Shown here in pieces: positions 10,507 to 22,992 of a stretch of DNA of 64,000 nucleotides. Positions within the stretch are counted from its first letter, which is position 1. Each line of letters starts with the position of its first letter. Under the pieces are notes generated by a model. The model searched no databases and was not told the origin of the DNA. It worked only from the letters and a program-made list of their open reading frames with translations. A program made the translations under genes and the position numbers. Source of the stretch: Corbicula japonica (taxonomy: Eukaryota; Mollusca; Bivalvia; Venerida; Cyrenidae); NCBI GenBank assembly GCA_038501625.1, contig JAZAYU010000001.1:4667457-4731456 (forward strand). Direction: 5' to 3'.

Positions 10507-13084
10507 GTTATTTCTGTATTAAAAATGTTTCACTGAATTCTTTGAAAGTCAACAAGCAAGCCCAAATGAGAATAAAAACATGTGCTATGAGAAAGAAACT
10601 GTGTAAAATAAATTCCACGTGTTTGTAAGTGCTATTCTAATTTTGATTTTAAACGTTTAACATTCAAATTTGTTGAGCGAGTTTAATTGTGTACAGTGTT
10701 AAAGTTACTTTTCTTTTGATACATTTTAAGTCATTGAGCACAAAAAGTCTATTACAAGTATGTTTAGTTATCTGCGCCACAATGATCCGTCAGACGTAAA
10801 TGATCTGTTTTATTTAAAACTTTGTGTTTCTGAGCTGTTAAAACCTTCCGCTTCATAAGTCAACTTTGGTTTCTTTCACATTTAGTATTCTTTGCCTTTT
10901 GTTACAAACTTTCTATAGAATTTGATACTATTTTGTTTGATCGTCTAGTCTACGGGACCATTAGATGAAATTTTTGTGCAGAATCATGTGTGTTTTATCA
11001 TACCTTCAAAACAAGCATCGAATGTCATTTTATTTTCTAAATTTATATCTTTAACAATACCGTTTCATGTCCGTGGTATTGTAAGCCAGATTAATTACAA
11101 AAAAGGCAAAAAGTGTTTGTGTAGTAAAAACCTTCCTTTAAAATGTTCTTCTTGTTTTGTTTAATGCTGGAATTCTGATGTTCTTAAGTTAGGCACTGTT
11201 ACCAATTGCATTCATGTAACAACCTATTTTAGTTCAAAATAGGCGCAATGTTGTTTTATACATTAAAATGATTTGTTTTCAAAAGTGTTTTAAAACACGA
11301 CTTTGACTTTAGAAGAGCTAAAATTTATTTGATCTTTTTGGTGTTTACTATTAACTCCTATTTTTAGTTTTTGAGTCGACATTACTAGAGAAAATGCAAA
11401 AATCAAGTTTATTACTGTCATATTTTGTTTTTAAGGAGTACATTTTTTACCAGTTAGTCACTGTGCTGCCGACATGTGTATTTTCTTACAGTCACCTCTA
11501 TGAACTGTTATTAATGCTGGATTACTCATTGAAATGACTGGAACAACTACCTCTTAATAAATGTGTTTACTCTTTAATAAATATAAATCTACGGTGAAGA
11601 CAACACATTTTGCTGATTGTTTCTCGCTTTCTTTATACCTGTGTACAATTAGCGTGTTCATGTTAATTAATTTGATTTGACAGGGCATAAGAAATATCAT
11701 TTTGCATTCTTCATTTTCGTCATGTGTACATATTCTATTTATTTCAGCTCTATAGTACAGATCTTTTTTTGTTAATGAAATTTGCATTATTACATGTAAT
11801 TAATTTTCAATTGTTATTTAAATGTAGAAATAAACTTATGACTGAACGCCCGAAGTTATGTTATTTACAATAAAACGGACAAATTTATGCGCCCGAAATC
11901 AATCTTATTCCCATTGTATTTACTTAAGGCAATAATTTATACAGTCGATGTACTTTAAATAAGCAAATCTCTTTATTGATTAAGCGGCAGTTTAGAAAAT
12001 TGTTATTCATTTTATTGGAAAAAGACCAATAAACTAACATGTTATTTCAGCGGTTAGTTTAACATGATTCTTAATATAGACAATCGTTTGAAATGTTTAT
12101 GTGATTCACATTTTGCTATCAGATTGCGATCTATTTTGATCTATTGTGTTTGTACGATTTTCAAGATAAACCTTTAGGAAACCTATCCCATCCTCTTTCC
12201 TTGTATCTTCTGCACCGAGATATTGTTTAAACCGTTTCTTTGCCTGTTTGTTCTACATTTTTGATGTACGGTCTTATCTCGTTTACCGTATTTGCTTTAA
12301 ATAGATGTTCGTACATCACACAATGTGACGCATCCTTGCAGAAGTACTTCTGGGGTTTCACTTAAACCTGAAATTCACAACTGAAATTCAAGTGTCAAAA
12401 TGATGCACTGCTGCCGTTTTCTGAGTGTCTAAGCAATTTTACCTTTTATATTATAACGAGATTTCGCCTTTGCGTTGAAATTTTTAAGGATCAGTATGTG
12501 CACTTAAGGATCAGGATGTGCATTTCTTGGAATTTCATGTGTTAGATCTCTGTTTCAATATTCAAATGAAACAGCTGTACTTTCATATTCAAAATGGTAG
12601 TGCGTTTATTTACGGCACTCGTAGATGAAGCTTAAATAATCACAAACAATATAAGCCTACCCTCAAGTATACATATCCAGGATTTGTTATAGCTGCGACC
12701 TATATTTATAAGGTTTAATGTCCTGTCGTTCCTCCTACTAGTCGCTCTTAATTTCAGCCATGACATTTTAGCACTATCTGTAACACCTTGTCACTTTTCA
12801 GCGTCAAATTGCAGAAGTAATCGAACACCGTACCGCTTTTAAACATCTGATTCTGCGGTTATGTGAGAATGCGCTGCCTTAACTTCTATTTTAAGATCAA
12901 ATGATATATTAAAAAGGGCATTTATTAAAAAAAGGAGATTTACAATGACGCATTTTCAAATGAACGTTTTGTTTTAATGAATATAATTTCATTTATTCTA
13001 TTCAAAACTTTAAAAAGTGTTCAAAGTTTAGATGTAATATTGACTATTGTTATTGAAATATTTGACGCATTGTGAAAATAAAGG
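10507..13084. other. AT-rich intergenic DNA
   Basis: No gene recognised on either strand. A 20-bp word (TTAAGGATCAGTATGTGCAC-like) occurs twice in tandem at about 12484-12523. Open frames here are short, AT-driven and lack family features. Confidence 0.55.
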
Positions 13085-13235
13085 GGCTTATGGCAGGCGA
13101 CCTGTTTAGACCCATATCAGCCTGCGTATTCAGGGTCTACACTTTTCGCTATTCAGTCGAAGAAAAAAGATTGTGTAAGTCAGCAGTTTGACCAGGGTCT
13201 ACATTTTTTTTTTTGCAAAGTCGATGAGTCCCATT
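13085..13235. repeat. RepD copy 2 (partial)
   Basis: The GGCGACCTGTTTAGACC.....CAGCCTGCG segment matches the start of the 14.86-kb RepD copy (GGCGACCAGTTTAGATC). It is followed by two GGGTCTACA..TTTT words. Diverged and lacking the 3' hairpin. Confidence 0.5.
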
Positions 13236-14861
13236 TGGTTGTCGTGCAGCACATATCAAAACACTAACTACATAGTTCGAATATAAGATTTATAGAATGC
13301 GCTGCTTTCTAAATTGTCCCCTTTACCTGCAATATTGTAAGGTAATTAACCTTAGTGAAATATTTAGTTACCTTTTATTTTGGTTAATTATATATTATGT
13401 ACAATCGCTTTACTAGTAATATACATTAAGAAAACAAAATGTACACAACTGACACTAAGATCTCTCTTTGATCGCCTTACATTATACATACACATTTTTT
13501 TCATTTAGAAAATAATTATGAAAGTATTCAAATATAAAACCTCTGCAAGCAGAAGTTTTTTTTTTCACTTTAAAAATCTTATCATTGTTATCCGAGTTTA
13601 AATTTAAAAGAAGGAGCTGCCGTGACATGTGCGCCCAATTATTACTATAAATACGGTAACAAGTGTACTTTTTATAAATGATCTAAACGATCTAGGTTAC
13701 AGGAACTAAGTTGACACTAAAACTTTATCTAACTGTTACGTTATTTATTAGTCAAAAGACGACATTGGTATAAAATCAGTCATATGCTTCAGATTTGTTT
13801 CATTCACGCAAACCCACGCCAGTATTCTAAAGTATCAAGTAGCTGGCAAATATAAACATGCAGTCATACTGGAAATACTAACACTTAACGGATACACATG
13901 TAGGTTATTAAGGTTGTTAGTCACTGGTTTAGAAATGCCTTTTACTTTAAAAATCGTAGTTTACTCCCTTTACTACAACAATCGTATGGGATTCATTTGA
14001 AAAATATAGGAAAAACAGTCACAGCTGTTTTCATATAAAAGAAGATTTAACCTGTTTTATTTACTTACAAAATTACGAGTCCCAGTTTTATCGTGCATCT
14101 TTAAATCCAGCCGGATGTTTTAAGACTCTTCTGTTATTACGTCAACGATGATGTAGTTTTCTAACATGTTATACATGTAAGAAATCGGGTTTCCACGGTT
14201 AAAATTAAAATTGTGTTAGTTTATGCTTTTTTCAATATATTCTTTTTGCAACCAGCTTTTCTTTAAAAACGTGGAAGTTAGATTGGCGATTGGGGTTGTT
14301 CCTTAGCTAGTTCCGGTCGTTAAACATTCCAGTCTGGGCCATAACGATGGGATTTTAACGAAACTTGTCACGAATGACGGTCTCTCACACATGAAATCCA
14401 TGTTTTTGTTTAAAGGTCAAGGTAAATTTCACGTAATAATAAAATATATCTTTATTTTAAACAATTGTATATAAGGCCTTTATTAATTGAGCTGCCTTGC
14501 AAATGACGAAAAGCGATTTATTCAATATTTAATTGAATAAATTCAGTATATAATGGTTGAAATTATATTTGAGCCAATGACAATGCAGTATTTTTCAAAT
14601 ATTTCGAACCTTAATTCTCATTAAGTCGCGCGTCTGAAATGTGTTTATTATAGGTCGATTTCCTCCATAATATTGTCCGAACATTTATTTATAAACATGT
14701 ATAGTTCGTCGACGATCTTCTACAGTGTTCAAGGAGGCGTGTCTTAGAAAGTTTGAAAAAGGAAAATCTTATAAATATTTTAGCTTTGACTTGTTTGGCT
14801 TATGATAATCTTATTAAATTTCTTTACTCTTTATTTCATATATACGTCTGTTATCACATAG
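13236..14861. other. AT-rich intergenic DNA
   Basis: No gene, RNA gene or repeat boundary could be supported in this stretch. Confidence 0.5.
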
Positions 14862-15448
14862 GCGACCAGTTTAGATCAAGACCACGCTTTGATGTTAATT
14901 AATATCATCTGATCAGTATTTTACACTTTTTTTTCACAAATAACCTAGTGAATCTAACAGGGAGAAGTGTCGGTCGTGATCAGACTACACGGATGAGCCC
15001 GTTGATCCGGAAATAAACTATTTTACCATACTATAAATTTTTTCTTATTGAATAAAGGGTAAAATGGAACTTCCACGGTTGAAACCTTGTTACTCAAAGC
15101 AATGATAGACTGCTACACAGGTTTTTTTCCTGGGAATCAGTAATGTTCACATGTTTCAGATAAAGAAATTTCATAATTCACTTTCTAAAATATTCTCTCA
15201 GTATGTTTACGGGCCATTGAATGACAAATCTACTTTTACTTTGACTATTGATTTTTGCATACCCATATATGGTTATTTAGGCGGCGACTGTTTTGTCAGT
15301 AACAAAAATAATTTCGACCATTGTATACGTTATAGTTTATTTTGAGGCTTGTATGAAAAATTAAACGGTCGCCCAGCTGCGCTGGGCCTGACCGTTTAAT
15401 TTTCATACAAGCCTCAAAATAAACTATAACCTATACTTAATGTTTTGT
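14862..15448. repeat. RepD copy 3 (longest, with terminal hairpin)
   Basis: Several blocks are shared with 50.6-51.2 kb: TAGATCAAGA, AATAACCTAGTGAATCTAA, TTCAGATAAAGAAATT, GGCGGCGACTGTTTTG and GTATACGTTAT.....TTTATTTTGA, in the same order and spacing. The right end is the hairpin described separately. Confidence 0.7.
15329..15430. repeat. Perfect ~42-bp-arm hairpin with nested GC-rich hairpin
   Basis: The left arm (15329-15370) reads GTTATAGTTTATTTTGAGGC... and its reverse complement follows at 15390-15430 with only one or two mismatches. The loop (15371-15387) is itself a GC-rich hairpin, GCCCAGCTGCGCTGGGC. The related RepD copy at 51.1 kb keeps only degenerate arms and lacks the inner hairpin. 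Confidence 0.9.
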
Positions 15449-16395
15449 TTTTCGGCGTTAGCTGTCTAAGCTCACTTTTGACCTAGTTTTTTGACCAACG
15501 AAATGTTGTAAATAATACTCGTATTCTCTTATTATGCAGAGGGAAAATGAAATAAACTATTTCGATTGGTAGCTATTTACACCAGAGAGGCATCTAGCAG
15601 GCTGGAGAGGTATCTAGTGGGATTTTATTATTATGCAGCGGAAAAATCAAATAGATTAATTAGATTGGTTGTTAGTGGGTGTTGTATTGGAGGAAAAACA
15701 TATTTACGATTTAATTAACCAGTTAAGTCAATATTGATGGCTTATATACAATATTATATGGAGTATTCTTGGGTGTCACTTGCATACAATACACAGTGTA
15801 AAACGAAAGAGAAGTGTAGATATTCCTAGTTCTTACTGGTTCCTTTCTAGTTCCTTTGATACTGATTGTTAATTTCAAGTTCGTAAGACAAGTTCATTGT
15901 AGTGTAGTGGCTAACACTCTCGCCTCTCAAGCGGAGGCCCCCGGGTTCAATACTCAGGACGGACACTTTTTTTAAACTTAATATACGTAAAAGTTGGTAG
16001 ATTTCGCTCTTGAAACTGGCGGTCATTATTTATATTTATTAAATTTCAAGGACATTTATTAATCTTGAATTCTCACTCTACACGAGGTATTTTATTGAAA
16101 CTGAATATTTTGCTTCTTTAATCGACTTGTTATCACTGTATGAAAATGTTGCAACAGCTTCAACATTTTTTTGAAAGACACTTTCAATAAATTTATGAGT
16201 TGTCATGATTCGGTCGCTTAATCTCTAAGTCATACTAAGAAGGCAGGGAGGGTTCGTCAACAGCTATTACAAATAAAATAAAATAACTAAACTGTGTCTG
16301 CTTTGCCTCTCTGTATTTCTTTCTTTCCATATACATGTATATATAAATCTTTTCCATCAACGCCGTTTATCATTTTTAAAGATATTTCTTGTTTC
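15449..16395. repeat. RepB copy 1
   Basis: Direct-repeat partner of 28086-28935. It begins TTTTCGGCGTTAGCTGTC and ends near CAACGCCGTTTAT...AAAGATA.TTCTTGTTTC. The two copies are highly similar except that this one carries a 218-bp segment (15771-15988) absent from the other, and lacks about 95 bp present there. No long coding frame is present, so it is probably a non-autonomous element. Confidence 0.85.
15771..15988 (+). mobile_element. tRNA-Glu-like SINE module inside RepB copy 1
   Basis: From about 15900 the sequence has a perfect pol III A box (TAGTGTAGTGG), a 7-base loop CTCTCAA containing the anticodon CTC (Glu), a near-consensus B box (GGTTCAATAC) and a downstream T7 run. The acceptor arms do not pair, so it is not a functional tRNA. 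The 218-bp block is missing at the equivalent point of RepB copy 2, so it is either an insertion here or a deletion there. No clear target duplication was seen. Confidence 0.55.
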
Positions 16396-17937
16396 GTGTT
16401 TGACCATGTTTTGGTATGGGGTTTGTTACTGCTCCAAAAAGAATGCAGTGAAGAATTTCACCGTATGATCAAGAAGCTCTGTCAATAAGGTACGCATTTC
16501 TTTTTTAATGGACAATAGAACATTTCTTTGAAATCTGTTTCCATGTTATATATGTAATGCAGTGGCAATCTATCCTACGTCAGGACGTTTCACGATGTTG
16601 CATATTTTGACAGTTTCTACGCTTGAATAAATAATAAGAATGTACAGAACATTTACTTGTATATTTGTGATAAACGCCCTCATTGTTCAAAATATCTCCA
16701 GAAACTATAAATAAATTGGTGGATGGTTTATAGGTTTTTTTCACGAATGTGCTCGAAAAAAGTCGAAAAAATAAATTCGCAAGTGCGAGTCAAATGGGCG
16801 CCTTCATATTAGAAAACCTTTTCATTATTCGAGTACATAGAAGAAAAAGAAAGGGAGGTCATACAATTTAACTTACCAAATATATAAATTAACATAAATT
16901 CAACATCGAAGTTAAAATCAATCCGAAAAAAATATTTATGTAAGAATTTCTAAAGATGCTTTACACCATGTTTTCATGTTGTCTGGTGCGCTTTGTGTTA
17001 TTTAAAGCGCTTCGACATTTTAGCCAGAATGTATGCAATTAATGTTGTTTTCACAAGAGTATTAAACATCGGGAATCATTTCAAATTTACTATTAATTGG
17101 AGTTATCTTACTTTCGGGGAGGTCTTTATGACGGGGTTTACTATATATACATTATCTTGCTGATATAAGAATTGCAGGATGTCACGCCTCTGCTTTACTT
17201 GTTACGGTCTCTTTGGATCTTTGTTAAAAACATCATATCTTCTTGTGAGAAGTGAGTTTTATTATGAAATTACGCTGACAGTACCGTATGTCTCGCCTAG
17301 GGAAGTTCTATATCTAATATTAATCAGAACTTGGAAAACCGCACTCTTCCTATATTCTCAAACACTCCACTTATAAGACCTTAATGTGTATGAAATAAAC
17401 AATATCCCTTCGAACTTTATTAGAATATCGGCTACAAAATTGATTTTCAAGGGCGGGTCCAGTGGGAGTTCAGTAGGGTTGCTCGAACACCCTTTTGCGC
17501 TTTAATGTTCAATTTTAATTGGAATTTAGGCCAAATACTTAGAAACTTACAACTCGAACGAACCCCCTTTCTAGAAATCTAACATTCGACAATGGATTTT
17601 AAACATCAGAGTTACTTCCATATCATGAGGAGTGACCACAATGGATTTTTTCAAATTGCTTAAATTACACGGCGATAATGTAAATTTAATATAACTCCAC
17701 AGTTCATTCATTAAGACTACCACATTTGTTTTTGCGAAGGAAAACTAATTCATGATTTCACTTTGCCCTTTGTCATTAGCTGTGGCGGCGAATATTCCTG
17801 ATAATATTTGTGACGCGCCACGTTAAATGGAAATTCGAGCATTCTGTCTTGAAAGTTACATCTTGACGTTCAAAGTCACAAATCGCGGTGTCCTGGATGA
17901 CATCTGCTTAACCGTAAGCTGTCTTCAGTTCGAGTGA
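16396..17937. other. AT-rich intergenic DNA
   Basis: No gene recognised. Around 17450-17475 there is a short GGGCGGGTCCAG word, similar to one at 37.9 kb on the other strand, of a kind often seen at transposon ends; this is not resolved further. Confidence 0.45.
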
Positions 17938-18133
17938 TACTGTGATATCACTGTGATATCGCGGCACGAATTCGCGCATTAAACCGCAAATGTCATATCG
18001 CGGGGACATGAATTCGCGCAGTTTTATAATTCGGTTAATTTGTAGAATTTCGCTAAGGTTGTATTTCACACAATAGCTATAGCGCGAAATTCGCGAAAAT
18101 TAAACCCACGCAAAATAATCTAATACCACAGTA
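17938..18133. mobile_element. Small MITE with TACTGTG termini and GTGA target duplication
   Basis: Left end TACTGTGATATCAC and right end TAATACCACAGTA (reverse complement TACTGTGGTATTA) form terminal inverted repeats. GTGA flanks both sides. The interior is rich in CGCG, GAATTCGCG and GCGAAATTCGCG words and has no open frame. Confidence 0.65.
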
Positions 18134-18261
18134 GTGACCTTTTCTGGTGCTCTCACTGTTATACATGTAAGAGATTTTGTTTGTAGTAGTCTCTTTAGAG
18201 GGTGCAATATTGATATTCTCAAATCAGATAAAGTAATTCTGCGCAACATAGGCAAATTGTA

Positions 18262-18726
18262 TACTTAAGGACTTTGAAAACGCACCCTTGGGATAAGTGT
18301 ATATAAACATAGAAGACGCCTTTTATATCAAACATATTATATAGCTGTGTAAAGTACAACTCATTGCCGTCATTTTGATACCAAAATATTTAAAATTGGT
18401 TCATTGATAATAAAAATATCGCGTGTTCAAGACAGTAACCCTGAAATCAAAAGTAACACTTTAGCCAATACAAGCGTTCGTTTTCAATGATATGCCTTTA
18501 ATTGTAATGCAAGCTCTATAGGCGTGAAGTGTTACTTTTGATTTTAGGGTTACTGTCTTTAACTCAAAATATCTTTTGTATAAATAGACCAATCTTAAAT
18601 ATTTTACTATCAAACTGACGGCAATGAATTGTACTTTACAAAGGTATGTGAAACATTTCATTTCAAAGGCCTTTTCCAAGTTAAAATACACTTATCCCAA
18701 GGGTGCGTTTTCAAAGTCCTTAAGTA
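18262..18726. mobile_element. 465-bp foldback element, ~200-bp inverted arms, TA flanks
   Basis: The left arm (18262-18462) starts TACTTAAGGACTTTGAAAAC. The right arm (18527-18726) is its reverse complement ending GTCCTTAAGTA. The inner arm ends also match (CAGTAACCCTGAAATCAAAA against TTTTGATTTTAGGGTTACTG). A ~64-bp unique loop separates the arms. TA on both sides fits a Tc1/mariner-type target duplication (inference). Short open frames in both arms are mirror artefacts. Confidence 0.8.
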
Positions 18727-19239
18727 TATTTCTATTGGGATCCATTGGGCAATGCTTACTCCAAATTATACTGTTTTGTTGCCAAATATTTCATATGTTA
18801 CAATAATAAACTATTATTTACTTGCTGGCCTACTTGCGTACATGCATTCCTAGTGGTTTGGTCCTGCAACGGAAGCCTATATGGCTTGTACACTTCAAGA
18901 ATTAACTTCTATTGCGATTGCATTATGTGTTTTCATTAGGCTGCTACGGCGTTCGCACTCTAGCTTATTTAGCTTTAAATGTACACTACTGTCCATGTCA
19001 ACTAACCGATTGCGTGAGATTTGAGAAGGGCCTTTTTTCGTTTTATGATCTCTAGCCCAGTTGTTGACATTATCAAAGTATTATGATATTCATTGAAATC
19101 GTAGTTACATCTATAATAGGTGTATCCGCATTGGACTCATAGAGAAACGATGCCTATAGAGCTATGTTGTGATTGAATTGATGACCCCCCCACCCCCCTT
19201 TGCTGGAATCTGTGCCCAAACTTATATCAATAATTATGA
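18727..19239. other. AT-rich intergenic DNA
   Basis: No gene or repeat supported. Confidence 0.45.
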
Positions 19240-19400
19240 AATAGTGAAAGATGCATACCAGGAATACCAGAAACAAAGCCTCCCCACGCAACAACAAAGT
19301 AGAGAGGAAAAGAGAGCAAGGGTTTATAAAATGATCAATTTCAAATAAGACACCACCATCAATTAACGAAAAAGAGAACCTGACGGGAGTACTGCTCAAA
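19240..19400 (-). repeat. RepC fragment 1
   Basis: It contains the family words AGCCTCCCCACGCA, AAAGAGAGCA, AAATAAGACACCAC and AATTAACGAAAAAGAGAACC in the same order as the 43.1- and 56.1-kb copies. Confidence 0.75.
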
Positions 19401-20225
19401 AGTATATGATTTGAACACATTTCGGACTGTGAAAGATTTTCTGTTGTTTACACACTACTGGCCATAGCAGAGATGTAGAAACTTTGCGGGTTATATTTTG
19501 ATTAAAGCAAAGCAAGACGTTCAAAGTCGAAATCAAATTATTTTGATGTAAATTTCACATGCAACTTACAGCTTTTCATCAGCATTTTCATAACCTCTCG
19601 TTTATAGAGTTAATAAATGAGAAAGACAACTCACTTCCTTTTTAATAGTGATTTTTAGGTCAAATCAAATTTTATCACTTACTAACATGGCCTTGTATTT
19701 TCTGTTAAGGACTGCCTTTGCAACACCCATATAAATCAGCCTCAACTTGATCCCGTTCGCTTTTCGAGTACTGGACAAAATGTATCCTATAGGTACACAC
19801 GCCTATGGTGTATCTTTCAGTGTATCAGTATAAATTGCATCAAAGAAACTAATTACAATTTAACAGTGAAGAATTCTTCTAAAAGACAAATTTACCATTT
19901 CCTCTGTCCTACAAGCGCCAGTTTTGAAGGCGCCCAGGCGCTCCACAGAAGCGCTCCGTAGAATTTCAAAATTAACTTTTGCGTTTTTCTTCCACTGCTA
20001 TCTGAAAATTGGAATCAATTGCAAGTTATTCAGGAAATGCTAACAGTTTTCTTCAGACATTTAGAAAAGTTTGTCTCTGTATGTGAAGCGTTTTATTGCC
20101 TAACATCCGCCATTAAACCAATCGCTGTCAGCCGGATGGCAGAGCATTTGCGAGAATTTAGCTCGAATCGCATTACAATTAAATGAAAAGTCTTTATCCA
20201 TGACAAAACAGTTTTAATCACCAGT

Positions 20226-20259
<34 letters not shown>

Positions 20260-21015
20260 ATGTGAGTAATAATAATAATAATAATAAAAGCATTTTCATT
20301 AATACGAATCTAATACGGATCATATTACATGTTTAATTATGTTCACGAACAGAGACTTTAAGATGGGGTATTTAAGGTCATACACACACCGAATGAAAAA
20401 AAAAAACAAAAAAAAATCGCCAGCTTATTGCAAAAAGTACAATTTAAACACTAGAAAGATTTACCGTTATTGCACTTTGATGACGATGTATTTTTTCATC
20501 ACAGCAATTTAACATCAGAAACTATGCACAGAAAAGTGCAGTACTGCGCCAAAGTTTCTTCACTCACAGGTATATAGACTTATTTATGTAAACTTTGATG
20601 AGCAGTTACGGTTGAAGGTGCTTTTGCAGATCAACAGTTTTTGTCATCCCTATCGACTAGTTAAATACTATGATATTGATCAATATGCGCGCATAAAAAG
20701 AAAGAAATAACGTACCAAAAGTTAGCAATGTATCTGTTGGTAGTCTTGTGAGTTAACTAAAATGTGGGATCTAAAAACACAGAACTTTAGAAATTTTGCA
20801 GGTTGCCTTGAAGTTCTGGTTTGATTGTTTTAACGACCAAGTTGTCGGATTTTTACGAGTTTTAAGTTGTTTATTGCACCAGTGTGCTTCATATAATCGA
20901 CAACGAGGTTACTCTGACAAAATTTGTGATAGTCTAATTAGGCTGCTGCAAAATAATTTTATGTCCTCGCTTCTTTGAAGGGTTAAATTATCAGATACTG
21001 TCAAAATATATTGAT
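19401..21015. other. AT-rich intergenic DNA with TAA microsatellite
   Basis: It contains (TAA)n runs at about 20228-20288 interrupted by a short unique piece, and an A-rich stretch at about 20395-20418. No gene recognised. Confidence 0.5.
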
Positions 21016-21131
21016 AACAACACCATTATCATCATCATTATCAACATCATCATCAACAGTAGCAACAGCAACATCAACAACAAAACGACACCAATAATAA
21101 TAATAACAACAACAACAACAACAACAACAAA
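21016..21131. repeat. Compound CAT/CAA/TAA/AAC microsatellite
   Basis: Trinucleotide runs change from ATC/ATT through CAACAT and CAATAA to a pure AAC tail of about 10 units. Confidence 0.9.
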
Positions 21132-21467
21132 TAATGTTCGCTTATGCTTCATATTGTTACTAACTTACTAGTCACTTTATTGTTAATGAGCTAACTAATG
21201 TTGTCAATAACATTTTCGGTTTGAGATCGAATTATAGTTGTGTGAAGCTAATGAATCCGTGTAGCTGGTGTGATCTTGTTACAACACCGAGAACGCCTAC
21301 ATGTATCTATGTATAGGCTGGATACGGATACAGAACATTAAGAGTCTAGCAATTACAATGCTACCAATAATGTATTGTCAATATCGTATGAACGTTAAAT
21401 GATATTTTGTAGGGAATATTATATCAGGATCTTGCATTGTAATCCACGATTCCATGTAAGCGACGTT

Positions 21468-21790
21468 CTATGCTTGTACGAAAATTTCAATCAGTACCAA
21501 ATTGCTACCCGAGTGTGATTTACCTTTTGATTTTCTCGGCATTGGTAGATCCACTTGCCCTGCCGCATATATTCTGGATCTCTGCTTAATGTAGTTAGGA
21601 TATCCGGTTTGTCCGAGAGTGTTGCAGAGCGAACATGTCTCATGTTTGTTGTCCAATGTGACCGTTGAATAGGCGTACCTGAAGGCGTTATTATTTTGAG
21701 AGATTGGAAAAGTTATGGGATGAGAAGACCCTCTTCTAACCGTAATTTCGACTAACTTCGTTGCATAGACGCTCTTCCGCCTCTTCCGCA
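21468..21790 (-). other. Open frame of unknown status (no ATG start)
   Basis: A 107-codon minus-strand frame in locally GC-richer DNA. It has a more protein-like composition than the surrounding frames (for example FRYAYSTVTLD and ETCSLCNTLGQTGY), then a possible donor (AAAAG|GTAAAT, near 21525). It begins at TTG; the frame upstream is open to a TAA with no ATG, so it is not a canonical first exon. Two tandem GGCGGGAA words (E2F-like) lie about 50-65 bp upstream, at 21837-21857. It could be an internal exon of an unrecognised gene or a gene relic. I do not recognise the family. Confidence 0.25.
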
Positions 21791-22992
21791 ATCCAGCGGA
21801 AGAGGAAATGAGAAGAAGCGTTCCGATTGAAAATGTGGCGGGAAAATGTGGCGGGAACTTGCATTTCGAGATGCTCGAAAATAGTTAATTAAATTGGATG
21901 GACATGTGGTAAAATTAGTAAATGTTATCAAATATGTTATTATCCTTCTTGCTTTTTTTTATTTTCTATGGGTCAAGTGAAACGCAGTCCATATTTGAAT
22001 TCCAGAAAAAGAAGAGGTAAATTTTAGAAACTTGGATTTGTCCATTTTTTGTCTGGGTTTCTTTGAGTTTTTTTTTAGACGAGCGAAGTGACAGGCTATT
22101 CTAGAAATGTATGAACACAAATGCAAGCTAGTGGACTGTGGTATCTTTTTCAAGTTTTTTTTTTACCTGTTGAAAATGTTAAAACATTGTTTCGTCCTTT
22201 TTACATGTTTGTATATATGCGCATCCCTTTTAGATAGAGTGTGCGTCGCATCCCCCAACCACTCAAACGGCCTATGTGACTGTGACTGATTTTTGTTATT
22301 CTATTGCTTTGGTAATGTTGGAAGATTGCTCTTTAACGTAACACTTTTTTTTGATAAGTATATTCAGTTCTATTTCTATCCTCGAAATAAAAACTGAATA
22401 TAGATAAAGCGAAAAGCTGTAATATACTGCTGGCCTTAATAAATATTCTACTGCCTTAAGTAAGTCGTTTTTCATCGCTGCTCGAACGTTTCGACTCAGC
22501 ACTGCGGATTTGTCTAAATATTTACTCTTTGCTAACATCTCATAGAGAGATAGAGCAGCGCAGGATATTGCCTCGAAATGAAATTGTACCCACGATTTGA
22601 AGCTTAATGTATACAAACACTTGCTACTGGCTAATTGTTGATGGTCACGATCCGTACTGTGCACTGAATTTGCGTATTTTGAAGTACCGGTATGTAGAAT
22701 TTTTCTGTACTTCTAACATTAATTTTGCCAAGCAGCCACTTAAGATTGCAAACAGTTTGACATGAAATTGAAGTATAAACTTTTGTGGGGTTACTTTCTT
22801 GTCAAAACTTTTTTTTATTTATACCTCGTCATTTTTCGTGATTTGCTTCACTCAAACGGACGCTGTGAAGGGGAACGCTTATCTACGATTTAGTTGTGAA
22901 ACGCTTATACCACTCCTTTGAAACCCAGTCACAGAAATTGAAAGGTTTCTGTTTAATTTTTGGCAAATTGTATTTGTTTGATTTGCGCTCAA
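21791..22992. other. AT-rich DNA left of the TIR element
   Basis: It holds the duplicated 13-bp AAAATGTGGCGGG word (21831-21856) and a minus-strand frame at about 22296-22664 that starts only at GTG and shows no recognisable domain. No gene call is made. Confidence 0.4.

Noticed and set aside
15897..15975. Functional tRNA-Glu gene
   Set aside because: The acceptor stem does not pair and the T-arm is weak. It sits in a repeat and fits a tRNA-derived SINE head.
22296..22664. 122-codon minus-strand frame
   Set aside because: It starts only at GTG, has no recognisable domain, and lies in ordinary AT-rich sequence. An exon cannot be excluded but is not supported.
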